Source: an uncultured Bacteroidales bacterium (GTDB lineage Bacteria; Bacteroidota; Bacteroidia; Bacteroidales; Bacteroidaceae). From it: a DNA stretch of 50,120 bases. The notes below the pieces were generated by a model. That model saw nothing but the letters and a program-made list of their open reading frames with translations. It did no database searches and was not told the DNA's origin. The position numbers and the translations under genes are program-made. The stretch spans positions 1 to 50,120 of the forward strand of contig CADBQP010000030.1 of assembly GCA_902796835.1 (NCBI GenBank), in the 5' to 3' direction. Shown piece by piece: positions 26,007 through 35,283 of this stretch (position 1 is its first letter; each line of letters opens with the position of its first letter).

Positions 26007-29000
26007 TTCACTATTTTTTTACCGTTGATGATATATATTCCTTTCGAGGCCTTGTTCACTTTGCGTCCCGTCAGGTCGTAGCATGCTTTCTGGCCGACAG
26101 ACTCCGAGGCGGTGCGTATGCCCGATTGGGTGTCGGCTACGATGCGCGCTGAAACTCCGCCTATGCGATGCTCCTCGCCTTGGTCGCTCGAAAGCAGGGC
26201 ATTGCTGATGCTGACTGTGCCTGTGGGCATGCTCTCGGCGCTCGTTGAGTGCAGCTCGAGCTGCAGAATGGAGGAGCCTGCGGGCAGAAGGGCATTTTGC
26301 GTGGAGAGTAGAGAAACTCTGTAGAGCTCAGTTCCAATTTCGGCCAGGCGTGTTTCGAAACCGCCCAAGCTCGGAGCAAGACGGAGATCGGTGAGGCAGG
26401 TGCCTTGTGGCACACGAATATCTATTTGCAGAGCCTTGTAGTTTCCTTCCTCAATGTTTATGTGGAATGGCATACAGAGTTCTGGCGCTCCGGCGGTTGC
26501 GGTTTGCTTCAGCTCCAGGCTGGCCTCGGCCAAAGGCAACTTCAAGCGTTTTGCAAGGGCAGGAGCCGGCTGGCGAAGCACGATGGAAATAATGCCCACC
26601 GCATCGGCCACGGTGATGAGCTCGTTGCCGTCGATATCGGCATTCTTGAAGTTGAAGGTCTCGCTGGGCTGTTCAGTAAGGTTGTTGATGATACACACCA
26701 CGTCGGCCACCGTGACAAGTCCGTCTTCGTTCACATCGCCGGGAAGGGAGTCGGGAGTCGCGAGGTCGGATATATCATAGGGAGTGAGGTTGCTGAACGC
26801 ATAGTTGATGCGGCTGGTGAGCCACTGCTTGGCATTTTCGGTGGTGGTGGCATAGTTAGTGCCATCGCCATACCAAACCGTGGCGTTATGCTCAAGCGAG
26901 GGTTTGGCAAAGTCGTAGTAGTCTTGCACGAATTCTATAAGCTCGTCGAAGCCTCCGTCCATAAAATCGCTCCACACCTTGTAGTAGGTTTTGCCAATCA
27001 CGTCTTCGTTGTGCCGAAGAGCCTGAAACAAGTTTGTGCCAGGACGCCCGGCAATGAAGGTGTCGTAGAAATCGGTGGCAGCGTTGACCAAGAAATATCG
27101 ATAGGAACCATCGTAGCCATAAGCCCAGTCGCAATCCCATACAGGTCCGAACACATATTTTGAGTCACTGTTGCCATAGTCTTCGCGATAGAGAAACACA
27201 CTCTTGGGGTGGGAGAGTTCCTGATTGCGAATGATTTCGTTGGCCACAAGAAAGCGAGTGAGCATCTCAACATCGATATAACTCGAATAATCTTCGCCAG
27301 AGGCCACGATATTCTCCATTTCATTGAAGGAATGTTCGATGGTGTTCATGTCGATGCTGGTCACCGTGGTGGCATCGGCAAACTCGGGTTCTTTGATGTT
27401 GACGGGCAACTGGAAGTTGTCGCTCTTGAAACGATAAGTCTCGTCAAAATAGGAATCGAGCTCAAGGAAGGCGGCCTTCGTCTCGTCGGCCAAGTCTATG
27501 CTGTTGTTTGAAAAGCCAGTCTTCTCGGTGAAATTATAGTTGCCGCGGTATTCTCCGTTCAGATAGAAGTCCACAGGAACCACATGGTTTGCTCCGGCAG
27601 CCCCCACAAGGTTTGCCACCTTGTAGCCAATGGCATTGGTGGTCATGGAATTGGTTTGTTTGTTGGCCAAGAGCACCCAGCTCTTTCCCTTAGTCATGCC
27701 GAAGGGTTTTTGCTTGGAGTCGAACTTCAGGCGATACGGGTTCTTTGGTTTGTTGTATTCCGATGCCGACGACCAACTGCTGTTTCCGCGTCCGCGAATG
27801 AGCACGGGCGTTTCGGCCATGTCGGGAAACACACCGCCGCCGTCTATGCGTATGGTGGCCTCCTTGTATTCCTTTTTGCTGGTAATGTTCTGGCCATCGC
27901 TGGTGTTGATGTAAACGGAAGGAAATCCCGTGGGATGGTCTGTTAGCCAGTCAACCCTCACAACTACGTGCTTGCCAAGGGGTTTCATGCCGTAGTTATA
28001 TTGTGCGGGAGTGATGAGCGTCTTTCCGTCGGCGCTCCATTCGGCATCCCTCACCTTGATGGGCGACAGAATTTGCCATCCGTGATTAGCGATGAGGTAT
28101 ACAATATCTTTATCGAAACGGAGCCGCGATTTTTTGCTCACTTGTTCCACTCCGTTAATGTAGGCTGTTGCGCGTTCGTCGGTGAAGTTGAACGAGGGGG
28201 TTAGCCTTTTTCCGATGGCCCCCACCGAAACATTCACGGTGTCGCCATTAATGGTTCCAATGCAGTCGGTGAAAACTTGGTCGTTGTATTTGTTGTTGAA
28301 CTTATACGAGCTGAAGCCTGGCATCTTCTTCGGTGCTACGAGACTTACGGAATCTATGAGTGCCAATGAGTAGGAATTGTTCACCCCCACGTTGGTTTCT
28401 ATGACAAGCTGGCCATTTTCTTCGGCTTCGCGGCTGATGTATTTTGTGGGATAGGCCACTACGCGTCCGTCCGTGAAGTATATATAGCGTGCCTCGGGGT
28501 TGACGAACGACTCCTCGTTCACTTTCAAATTGGCAAATGCCGTTTTGAGATTTTCGAGTGCCGCGGTATATTCCGCGTCTGAGCCTCCGTTTGAAACAAG
28601 AGCCTGTGCATGTTTATAGGCATCGTAGAGAGCTTGATAAGATTCCACGGAGTAGAGCCCCTCCTCGTCTCCCATAGGAAAAGTCGTGGCATTTACTCCA
28701 TTTGGGAAAGTGCTTTGCATGTAGTTTTGCAACTTTTCAAGCGCCGTCTCTTGATGAGCTGTAGTGAAAAGGAAGGCTTCGTTTGCGGTGCGGTAGTTTC
28801 CGGCATAAGTTCCCACAAGCCCCGTTCCATCGCTGCGCAGATTCCAGTAATAGGCATTGTTGGCCACGCTCTGAATAGTGTAGTATCCGGAAGCATTGCT
28901 GTACTCTTGTAGATTCCAAAGTTCATTGTCTCCAGAGAACTCGTCTACAAGGGTCATGTATTTGCAAATGTTTCCATTGCGTTCGGTGGTAAACGACAGA

Positions 29001-29245
29001 TACTGCCCCGTGGCTACATTTTGGAAAGTGTAACCATTGGCTGTTTGCGTTTTTCGCCAATAGAGGTCTTCGGTTGTCTGACCATTGGTTACGTAGAATA
29101 TATAGGGCGTGGCCGAATGGTAGCTGCCCAATCCCACATAGCCATTAGTTTGCAGGCACGAGATGAACACAATCTCGCTTTGAGCTTTTGAGGCGAGCGC
29201 CACAAAGCTCATGAGTGCCAGCGTGAGTATGTGAAGACGTTTCAT
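26003..29245 (-). CDS. CotH-kinase-domain secreted protein with dockerin-like and cohesin-like domains
   Basis: 1080 residues from the ATG at 29245 (signal peptide ending ALASKAQ). Order: a ricin-like region (about 25-165), a FIVAR-like helical stretch (about 175-250), a beta-rich linker, then the CotH kinase-like domain (about 450-800) with RGRGNSSW, PKNPYRLKFDSKQKPFGM and VWDCDWAYGYDG. Next is a dockerin-like pair of calcium loops (GDVNEDGLVTVADVVCI and NADIDGNELITVADAVGI, about 845-905). A cohesin-like domain follows (about 915-1040), and the tail reads YDLTGRKVNKASKGIYIINGKKIVK in segments. CotH proteins can phosphorylate secreted proteins. Dockerin and cohesin-like modules suggest surface assembly with the overlapping next gene. 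Confidence 0.8.
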   Translation of the reverse strand: MKRLHILTLALMSFVALASKAQSEIVFISCLQTNGYVGLGSYHSATPYIFYVTNGQTTEDLYWRKTQTANGYTFQNVATGQYLSFTTERNGNICKYMTLVDEFSGDNELWNLQEYSNASGYYTIQSVANNAYYWNLRSDGTGLVGTYAGNYRTANEAFLFTTAHQETALEKLQNYMQSTFPNGVNATTFPMGDEEGLYSVESYQALYDAYKHAQALVSNGGSDAEYTAALENLKTAFANLKVNEESFVNPEARYIYFTDGRVVAYPTKYISREAEENGQLVIETNVGVNNSYSLALIDSVSLVAPKKMPGFSSYKFNNKYNDQVFTDCIGTINGDTVNVSVGAIGKRLTPSFNFTDERATAYINGVEQVSKKSRLRFDKDIVYLIANHGWQILSPIKVRDAEWSADGKTLITPAQYNYGMKPLGKHVVVRVDWLTDHPTGFPSVYINTSDGQNITSKKEYKEATIRIDGGGVFPDMAETPVLIRGRGNSSWSSASEYNKPKNPYRLKFDSKQKPFGMTKGKSWVLLANKQTNSMTTNAIGYKVANLVGAAGANHVVPVDFYLNGEYRGNYNFTEKTGFSNNSIDLADETKAAFLELDSYFDETYRFKSDNFQLPVNIKEPEFADATTVTSIDMNTIEHSFNEMENIVASGEDYSSYIDVEMLTRFLVANEIIRNQELSHPKSVFLYREDYGNSDSKYVFGPVWDCDWAYGYDGSYRYFLVNAATDFYDTFIAGRPGTNLFQALRHNEDVIGKTYYKVWSDFMDGGFDELIEFVQDYYDFAKPSLEHNATVWYGDGTNYATTTENAKQWLTSRINYAFSNLTPYDISDLATPDSLPGDVNEDGLVTVADVVCIINNLTEQPSETFNFKNADIDGNELITVADAVGIISIVLRQPAPALAKRLKLPLAEASLELKQTATAGAPELCMPFHINIEEGNYKALQIDIRVPQGTCLTDLRLAPSLGGFETRLAEIGTELYRVSLLSTQNALLPAGSSILQLELHSTSAESMPTGTVSISNALLSSDQGEEHRIGGVSARIVADTQSGIRTASESVGQKACYDLTGRKVNKASKGIYIINGKKIVK

Positions 29246-29327
29246 GATAAAGATATGTATGTAGGGTTTTCTTTCAGTGTGATTCGGGACAGGCAGTCCC
29301 ACTGTTTTAGTAAGCGGAGATTACTCT

Positions 29328-30038
29328 TTAGCTCTCAAGATAGTAGTCCACGTTGGTTACAACACGGATTTTCTTGATGTAAGGAGTAAACTGGTCTCGA
29401 TTAGAGATTTCAAAGAGGCCTTGACGGGCGTTCTTTATTTTTCCTATGCTGCTGCCGCTGTCTTTGGCAAACTTTTCTGCGGCATTGCGGGCATTCTTCG
29501 TGGCTTCTTCTATCATTTCGGGCTTTACTTTGTTGAGCCCTGTAAATTCGTATGTGATGCTCGATTCGTCATAATCGCCAGGAAGAACGGCAATGCCTTG
29601 CTTGAGCAATTCGCCTGTGCGATTGGTGAGTTGGCGCACCTCGTCAACCTTTTTCGACGAAACGGTGATGACGGATGTCACGTAGTAGCGATCCTTCATC
29701 GCGTTATAGTCGGTATACATTTCGGCCTGACGGTCATTAATCTTGGGTGCGGCCATTGAAATATCGGTGTCGGGAATGCCGTTTTGCTTGAGGTAACTTA
29801 CTATGCGTTCGTTTTTTTCGCTAATTTCAGTGTATAGCGTGTGCAAGTCGTTGCCTGTAATCTTGTAGCGAACTGGCCATACCACGTGGTCGGCTTTTAC
29901 CTCGCGTTCTGCCAGTCCGCGAACACTTACCGAACGGTCGCGGTCGGAAAACTTGGCAAAGCCAAGATAAATAAACAAGCCAAGCAAGGTTATTCCGGCT
30001 GCAAGGATGAGTGCAGATATGTAGCTTGAACTTTTCAT
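29328..30038 (-). CDS. SIMPL (DUF541) domain membrane-anchored protein
   Basis: 236 residues. One N-terminal membrane helix (about 8-27) followed by the SIMPL domain (about 35-236), starting VSVRGLAEREVKADHVVWPVRYKITG. The family has a periplasmic channel-forming or chaperone-like ring structure in a few studied cases; the function here is unknown. It starts 34 nt after the tyrS stop on the same strand, and probably shares its transcript. Confidence 0.88.
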   Translation of the reverse strand: MKSSSYISALILAAGITLLGLFIYLGFAKFSDRDRSVSVRGLAEREVKADHVVWPVRYKITGNDLHTLYTEISEKNERIVSYLKQNGIPDTDISMAAPKINDRQAEMYTDYNAMKDRYYVTSVITVSSKKVDEVRQLTNRTGELLKQGIAVLPGDYDESSITYEFTGLNKVKPEMIEEATKNARNAAEKFAKDSGSSIGKIKNARQGLFEISNRDQFTPYIKKIRVVTNVDYYLES

Positions 30039-30072
30039 AGTCTCCTATTTTTATTATAGATGTGTATTTTTT

Positions 30073-31368
30073 TTATTTTACAGTGATAAGATAATAATTC
30101 TTTTTGCCGCGTTGCACTAAGAGATACTTGCCGTCAATGAGGTCTCCTTCAGTAATAATTTGGTCGAAGGCCTGCAGTTTCTCTTTGTTCAGGCTCACAC
30201 CGCCTCCTTGTGTGAGTTTGCGCATTTCGCCTTTCGAGGCGAAGCATTGTGTGGTTTCAGCAAAGAGGTCAACGGCTTTTGCCCCTATGGCCTCGCTGCG
30301 TGTCACTTCGAAGTGGGGCACCCCGCTGAATACGGCCAGCAGAGTGGCTTCGTCGAGTTTAAGGAGATTTTCTTTTGTGGCTTTTCCAAAGAGAATGTTT
30401 GAAGCCTCAATGGCTTTCTCGAGTTCTGACTCGCCATGAACAAGTTTTGTTACTTCTTCGCCCAAGCGACGTTGTAATATGCGGCGGCCGGGATCTTGGC
30501 GATGTTCTTCTATAAGACCATCGATTTCGCCTTTTTCGAGCGAAGTGAATATCTTGATGTAGCGCTCTGCTTCGTCATCGGCCACGTTGAGCCAGAATTG
30601 GTAGAATTCGTAGGGAGTAGTGCGTTTGGCGTCGAGCCATACGTTTCCGCTCTCTGTCTTGCCAAATTTTCGGCCGTCGCTTTTGGTGATGAGAGGGCAT
30701 GTGAGGGCAAACACTTCGTTTTCGCTTCCCAATGTGCGGCGAATTAGTTCAGCGCCAGTCGTGATGTTTCCCCATTGGTCGGAGCCTCCCATTTGAAGCT
30801 TGCAGTTTTTGGTCTGATACAGGTGGAGGAAGTCGTAGCCTTGCAGTAGTTGATAGCTGAATTCGGTGAACGACAGCCCGTCGCGTGCCTCTCCATTCAA
30901 GCGCTTCTGCACGCTGTCTTTTGCCATCATATAGTTCACGGTGATGTGTTTCCCGATGTCGCGCACAAAAGCCAGGAAGGTGTAGTCTTTCATCCAGTCA
31001 TAGTTATTTACCAGTTCTGCTTTGTTGGGTGCGTCGGATTCGAAGTCGAGAAAACGTGCCAACTGCCCTTTTATGCAGTCAATGTTGTGTTGCAGGGTGG
31101 CTTCATCGAGAAGATTGCGCTCTTGACTTTTTCCTGAGGGGTCGCCAATCATTCCTGTGGCGCCGCCCACCAGAGCCAATGGCTTGTGGCCGCAACGCTG
31201 CAGGTGGCGCAACATCATCACGCCGCAAAGATGGCCTATGTGGAGCGAATCGGCCGTGGGGTCTATGCCTACGTAGGCCGTAACTTGTTCTTTCTCTAAT
31301 AATTCTTCGGTGCCTGGCATCATCTGGTGAAGCATGCCGCGCCATTTAAGTTCTTCAACAAAATTCAT
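30073..31368 (-). CDS. tyrS: Tyrosyl-tRNA synthetase
   Basis: 431 residues, class I synthetase of the TyrRS type. HIGH-like motif in DSLHIGHL (about 37-44), KMSKS-like motif KFGKTESGN (about 233-241), and a C-terminal S4-like RNA-binding region ([40 protein letters not shown], in parts). It charges tRNA-Tyr. Preceded by 57 nt after the dipeptidyl peptidase gene. Confidence 0.96.
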   Translation of the reverse strand: MNFVEELKWRGMLHQMMPGTEELLEKEQVTAYVGIDPTADSLHIGHLCGVMMLRHLQRCGHKPLALVGGATGMIGDPSGKSQERNLLDEATLQHNIDCIKGQLARFLDFESDAPNKAELVNNYDWMKDYTFLAFVRDIGKHITVNYMMAKDSVQKRLNGEARDGLSFTEFSYQLLQGYDFLHLYQTKNCKLQMGGSDQWGNITTGAELIRRTLGSENEVFALTCPLITKSDGRKFGKTESGNVWLDAKRTTPYEFYQFWLNVADDEAERYIKIFTSLEKGEIDGLIEEHRQDPGRRILQRRLGEEVTKLVHGESELEKAIEASNILFGKATKENLLKLDEATLLAVFSGVPHFEVTRSEAIGAKAVDLFAETTQCFASKGEMRKLTQGGGVSLNKEKLQAFDQIITEGDLIDGKYLLVQRGKKNYYLITVK

Positions 31369-31425
31369 CGAATGATATATTTTTATTTAATGTGTTTAGA
31401 TTTGCGTTTATGTGGGGAGGAAGTA

Positions 31426-33582
31426 TCATTTCAGGTAGTCTTCGAAATAGCGCGTGATGCGGTCGTGCAGGTGAACGCGTGATTTGCCCATCATGTTGTG
31501 TCCTTGTCCCGGATAGGTAAAGAGGTCGATTTGCACGTCGGCATTGACACAGGCATCGACAAAGCTCAGGGTGTGTTGAGGTACACATGTGGGGTCGTTG
31601 TATCCGAAGATGATTTGCAGGTGTCCTTTCAGGTTTTTGGCTTTGGGCAGAAGCGAGCTTGAGGCGTAACCTTCGGGATTTTCTTCGGGAGTGTCCATGT
31701 AGCGCTCACCGTACATCACTTCATAGTATTTCCAGTCGATGACAGGACCTCCCGCTACGCCTACTTTGAACACGTCGGGATAGGTGCACATAAGGTTTGT
31801 GGTCATAAATCCGCCAAACGACCACCCGTGCACTCCCAATCGGTTGCTGTCTACGTAGGGCAGCGATTTCAAAAAGTCGACGCCTTTCATTTGGTCGCGC
31901 ATTTCCACGTCGCCAAGATGGCGGAACGTGGCGCTTTCGAACTCAAATCCACGGTCGCTGGAACCGCGATTGTCGAGCACGAAGACGAGAAAACCTTTCT
32001 GAGCCATATAAATCTCCCACGGACGGGCCATGTAGTTCCACGTTTCTTCTACATTGCGTGCATGCGGGCCGCCATAGACATAGACCACTGCGGGATATTT
32101 TTTGCCGGGGTCGAAGTGCGTGGGCTTCACCATGCGATAATACAGGTCGGTTGTGCCGTCGTCGGCCTTCAGCGTGCCGCCCGTGATTTCCGGAACCTCG
32201 AACGAGGTCCAAGGGTCGGCATCTTGCCGGATGATTTGTGCCTCTTTGTTTCCAAAGGTATGCACTAAGGCATATTGACGGAAGGTTTCAGGACTGCTCC
32301 AGCGGTCGAATAAAAACTTTCCGCCGGCCGACAAGCTGGCATGGTGCACGCCTTTGCCATTGTCGAGCAGCGTGCGGCGTCCCGACTTGATGTCAACGCT
32401 ATAAGTGTTGTTGCGAGTGTCGCCCGATTCGGTAGATGTGATAATGACGCTCTTTGACTTTTCGTTGAATCCAAGCAAGTTGAGCACCACGAACTTTCCC
32501 TGTGTGACTTGGCGCACTTCTTTTCCGCTAACGTCGAAAAGATAGAGATGGTTGAAACCATCGCGCTGGCTCTGCATGATGAATTTTGAGCTGTCCCAGG
32601 GAAGGAAAACAATGGGTTGCTGAGGCTCCACGTATTTTGCGTTTGTCTCGGTGTAGATGACGCTCTTGCGCCGCCCGGTGGCCACATCGTAGGCCACGAG
32701 CTCGGCCTTGTTTTGCGAGCGAGGCAGTTCAAAAATGTAGATGCTTTTCTCGTCGGGCGACCATGCTATGTTTGTGAAATAGCGGTCGGTGGGGTCGCCT
32801 GTTTCGAGCCAAGTGGTTTTGCGTGTGGCAGGATTGTAAATGCCCACATAGACTTTGTGGCTTGTCATGCCTGCCATGGGATATTTCTCGGGGGCTTCCA
32901 CGGCCTCGCGCTTGTAGATGTCCACAAGCGGATAGTCGGCTACCATCGTCTGGTCCATTTTATAGAAGGCCAACAACTGCCCGCTGGGGCTGAAAAACGT
33001 GCCTTTGTGAATTCCAAACTCGTCGCGATGAACGCTCGTGCCGTAAGGAATTTCTCTCGAGCCATCTGTGCTGATTTGGTGCACGGTGCCATCGGCCGTC
33101 TTTAGGAAGAGATTCCAGTCCTTGGTATAAGCTTCGCTCAGCGAGGCGGTGCAAAAATCCGAGACAGCCGTTCCGCTCTCGATTGTTGCTGACCATACTA
33201 TTTTCTTTTGTTTCCAGTCGTAGAGAAAGCGGCTTTTCGAGGTAGAAAGCAGGGCTTGCGTTTTGTCAGCAAAGGGGAATGTGGCATAATAGAGGCTGAG
33301 GCCTTTTCCTTTTGTGCCGTCGCCAATCAGGGGTTTCACGTCGTCGGCCGTGAAAAGGGGCTGGGGTGTTTTGAGCAGCCCTTTCTCGTTGTTGCAGAGG
33401 CTCACGCTTTCGGCGTCGAGCCTGACAAGGCGGTCGCCCCACCATTCAGTATGGAGGTAGCGGGGTTGTATGTTCCAGTAGTTGGAACCCATGAGGTCGT
33501 CGAGCGTAAAGAGCCTTTTTTGTTGTGCCATGGTTGGTATGGAGAGTAGCCAAAAGGCTGCAAGGAAGAGTTTCAGTTTCAT
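31426..33582 (-). CDS. Dipeptidyl peptidase IV-type serine peptidase (S9B)
   Basis: 718 residues with a signal peptide (1-19, ending IPTMAQ), so periplasmic or outer-membrane associated. Residues 20-460 form the DPP IV beta-propeller (repeats such as WSPDEKSIYIFELPRSQNKAEL). The C-terminal alpha/beta hydrolase has catalytic Ser588 in GWSFGGFM, the Asp in GYNDPTC and the His in PGQGHNM. It cleaves X-Pro dipeptides from peptide N-termini, which suits protein-scavenging Bacteroidales. It sits between the rRNA methyltransferase and tyrS genes on the same strand. Confidence 0.93.
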   Translation of the reverse strand: MKLKLFLAAFWLLSIPTMAQQKRLFTLDDLMGSNYWNIQPRYLHTEWWGDRLVRLDAESVSLCNNEKGLLKTPQPLFTADDVKPLIGDGTKGKGLSLYYATFPFADKTQALLSTSKSRFLYDWKQKKIVWSATIESGTAVSDFCTASLSEAYTKDWNLFLKTADGTVHQISTDGSREIPYGTSVHRDEFGIHKGTFFSPSGQLLAFYKMDQTMVADYPLVDIYKREAVEAPEKYPMAGMTSHKVYVGIYNPATRKTTWLETGDPTDRYFTNIAWSPDEKSIYIFELPRSQNKAELVAYDVATGRRKSVIYTETNAKYVEPQQPIVFLPWDSSKFIMQSQRDGFNHLYLFDVSGKEVRQVTQGKFVVLNLLGFNEKSKSVIITSTESGDTRNNTYSVDIKSGRRTLLDNGKGVHHASLSAGGKFLFDRWSSPETFRQYALVHTFGNKEAQIIRQDADPWTSFEVPEITGGTLKADDGTTDLYYRMVKPTHFDPGKKYPAVVYVYGGPHARNVEETWNYMARPWEIYMAQKGFLVFVLDNRGSSDRGFEFESATFRHLGDVEMRDQMKGVDFLKSLPYVDSNRLGVHGWSFGGFMTTNLMCTYPDVFKVGVAGGPVIDWKYYEVMYGERYMDTPEENPEGYASSSLLPKAKNLKGHLQIIFGYNDPTCVPQHTLSFVDACVNADVQIDLFTYPGQGHNMMGKSRVHLHDRITRYFEDYLK

Positions 33583-33621
33583 GTGTTGGGTTGTTTAATG
33601 CCAAATGTAGTTGTTATTCCT

Positions 33622-35136
33622 TTATTCATCGTCGCGAGGGTCGCTGCGCCGTGGCTTGAAATTTTTTGCATGTGGCAGCCGGTGGGCGCCATCGCGCCTG
33701 GGTCGGCGTTCGTAGTCGCGTCCATCTTTTCTGTGGTCTCTTTCGGAGCGAGGTTCGCGACTCTGGTCTTCTCTCTTTTGGCGCTCTTCGCGTCTCATTC
33801 TCGACTCTTGCAGGCGGCTAAAGTCGCGATGCCGATTGCGCAGGGCCAGATAGTTTGGGTTTTCATCAACGAAGTCCTGGTCGGCATATTCTTCGTCTTT
33901 TCTGCGCTTGAAGTCTTCGCGATGTGCCTTGAATCGGTGTTTCTCAGCCATGCGTTGTTTTTCTTCTTCGGTCTTAACGTGGTGTCCCTCGGCACGATAT
34001 TCGTTGAACTTGCCCTCAAAAATTTGATATTTGCGGAATTCGCAATCGAGCTTGCCGTTGAAGAGCTGAATCTTGAAGCTGGGTTTCAGCCCTATGTTGT
34101 CGAAACATTCTTCTTTGCTGCAGATAATCCATGCCTCGCCGCCTTGGAATTCATGCTTCAGCCGTTCGCCTATTGTGCGGTATATTCCCAAAATGTCGGG
34201 AGGCGTCAGTCGTTCGCCATAGGGCGGATTGGTGATGATTATGCTGGGTTCGGCTGGCTTTGTGAACTGCCGAACATCCTGCTGCCTAAACTCTATTAAA
34301 TCTGCCACGCCGGCGCTTTTGGCATTGGCCATGGCTGCTTCGATAGCGGGTTTGTTCAGGTCGTAGCCATAGAACTTGTGATGGAATTCATGCTCCTCTG
34401 AATCGTCGTTGTAGATGCGTTCAAGCAGGTCGGGGTCAAAGTCTTTCCAGCTCTCAAAGCCGAATTTTTTTCGGAACACGCCGGGATAGATGTTGCGGGC
34501 CATGAGAGCTGCTTCGATGAGGATGGTGCCGCTTCCGCAGAAGGGGTCGATGAAATCTGTGTCCATTTTCCAACCGCTGAGCTTTACGAGCGCCGCTGCC
34601 AGCACCTCGTTGATGGGTGCCTCTACGGTGGCAGTGCGGTAGCCACGCAGGTGCAGGCTGTCGCCGCTGGCGTCGAGCGAAAGTGTGCAGTCGTCTTCCG
34701 AAATATGGATATTGAGTCGAAGGTCGGGGTTGGTGATGCGGATGTTGGGCCGCTGTCCGGTTTTCTCCCTGAAGTAGTCCACAATGGCGTCCTTCACTTT
34801 GTAGACCACAAACTTGGAGTGGCGAAAGTCGTTTGAGTTGACCACCGAATCGACGGCAAACGATGTGTTCAGGTCAATGTATTCTTGCCAGTCAATGTCC
34901 TTTATGGCTTCATATACTTCGTCGGCGTCGTGTGCCTTGAAGTGCTTAATGGGTTTGAGCACGCGAACGGCAGTGCGCAGGCAAAAGTTGGCCCGATACA
35001 TCAGCTCTTTGTTGCCTGTAAATGTCACCATTCTGTGCCCAATCTGCACGTTGTTGGCACCCAGTTCAGTAAGTTCTTGTGCCAACACCTCTTCTATTCC
35101 GTGAAAGGTTTTGGCTATCAGTTCGAATTCCTTCAT
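33622..35136 (-). CDS. THUMP-domain class I RNA methyltransferase (RlmL/RlmKL N-domain type)
   Basis: 504 residues. An N-terminal THUMP RNA-binding domain (about 1-165) with the ferredoxin-like start MKEFELIAKTFHGIEEVLAQEL, then the RlmL-type methyltransferase domain: DPFCGSGTILIEAALMARN (AdoMet motif) and IITNPPYGERL (catalytic NPPY, about 292-302). The last 110 residues are highly basic with many Arg, Asp and Glu and no fold, likely an rRNA-binding tail. Expected target is 23S rRNA m2G (the RlmL site). The gene is divergent from the DEAD-box helicase, 147 nt apart (helicase start at 35284). Confidence 0.9.
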   Translation of the reverse strand: MKEFELIAKTFHGIEEVLAQELTELGANNVQIGHRMVTFTGNKELMYRANFCLRTAVRVLKPIKHFKAHDADEVYEAIKDIDWQEYIDLNTSFAVDSVVNSNDFRHSKFVVYKVKDAIVDYFREKTGQRPNIRITNPDLRLNIHISEDDCTLSLDASGDSLHLRGYRTATVEAPINEVLAAALVKLSGWKMDTDFIDPFCGSGTILIEAALMARNIYPGVFRKKFGFESWKDFDPDLLERIYNDDSEEHEFHHKFYGYDLNKPAIEAAMANAKSAGVADLIEFRQQDVRQFTKPAEPSIIITNPPYGERLTPPDILGIYRTIGERLKHEFQGGEAWIICSKEECFDNIGLKPSFKIQLFNGKLDCEFRKYQIFEGKFNEYRAEGHHVKTEEEKQRMAEKHRFKAHREDFKRRKDEEYADQDFVDENPNYLALRNRHRDFSRLQESRMRREERQKREDQSREPRSERDHRKDGRDYERRPRRDGAHRLPHAKNFKPRRSDPRDDE

Positions 35137-35183
35137 GAAAGATTTTAATATGCTTTACGCGCACGTAAATATTATTGTGCGCT

Positions 35184-35192
35184 GCAAATTTA
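35184..35192 (-). promoter_or_regulatory. -7 element of the rRNA methyltransferase gene
   Basis: Minus strand TAAATTTGC fits TAnnTTTG, 48 nt before its ATG at 35136. The divergent helicase has only a degenerate element (TAACTTCG, 35267-35274). Confidence 0.5.
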
Positions 35193-35283
35193 GGCTTTTT
35201 GACTGAAAAAGAGCGCGCTGTGTTTGAAAAAAGCGTGTCGGCTTCAGCGAATGGTTGTTTTTGTTGTAACTTCGCACGCGATT

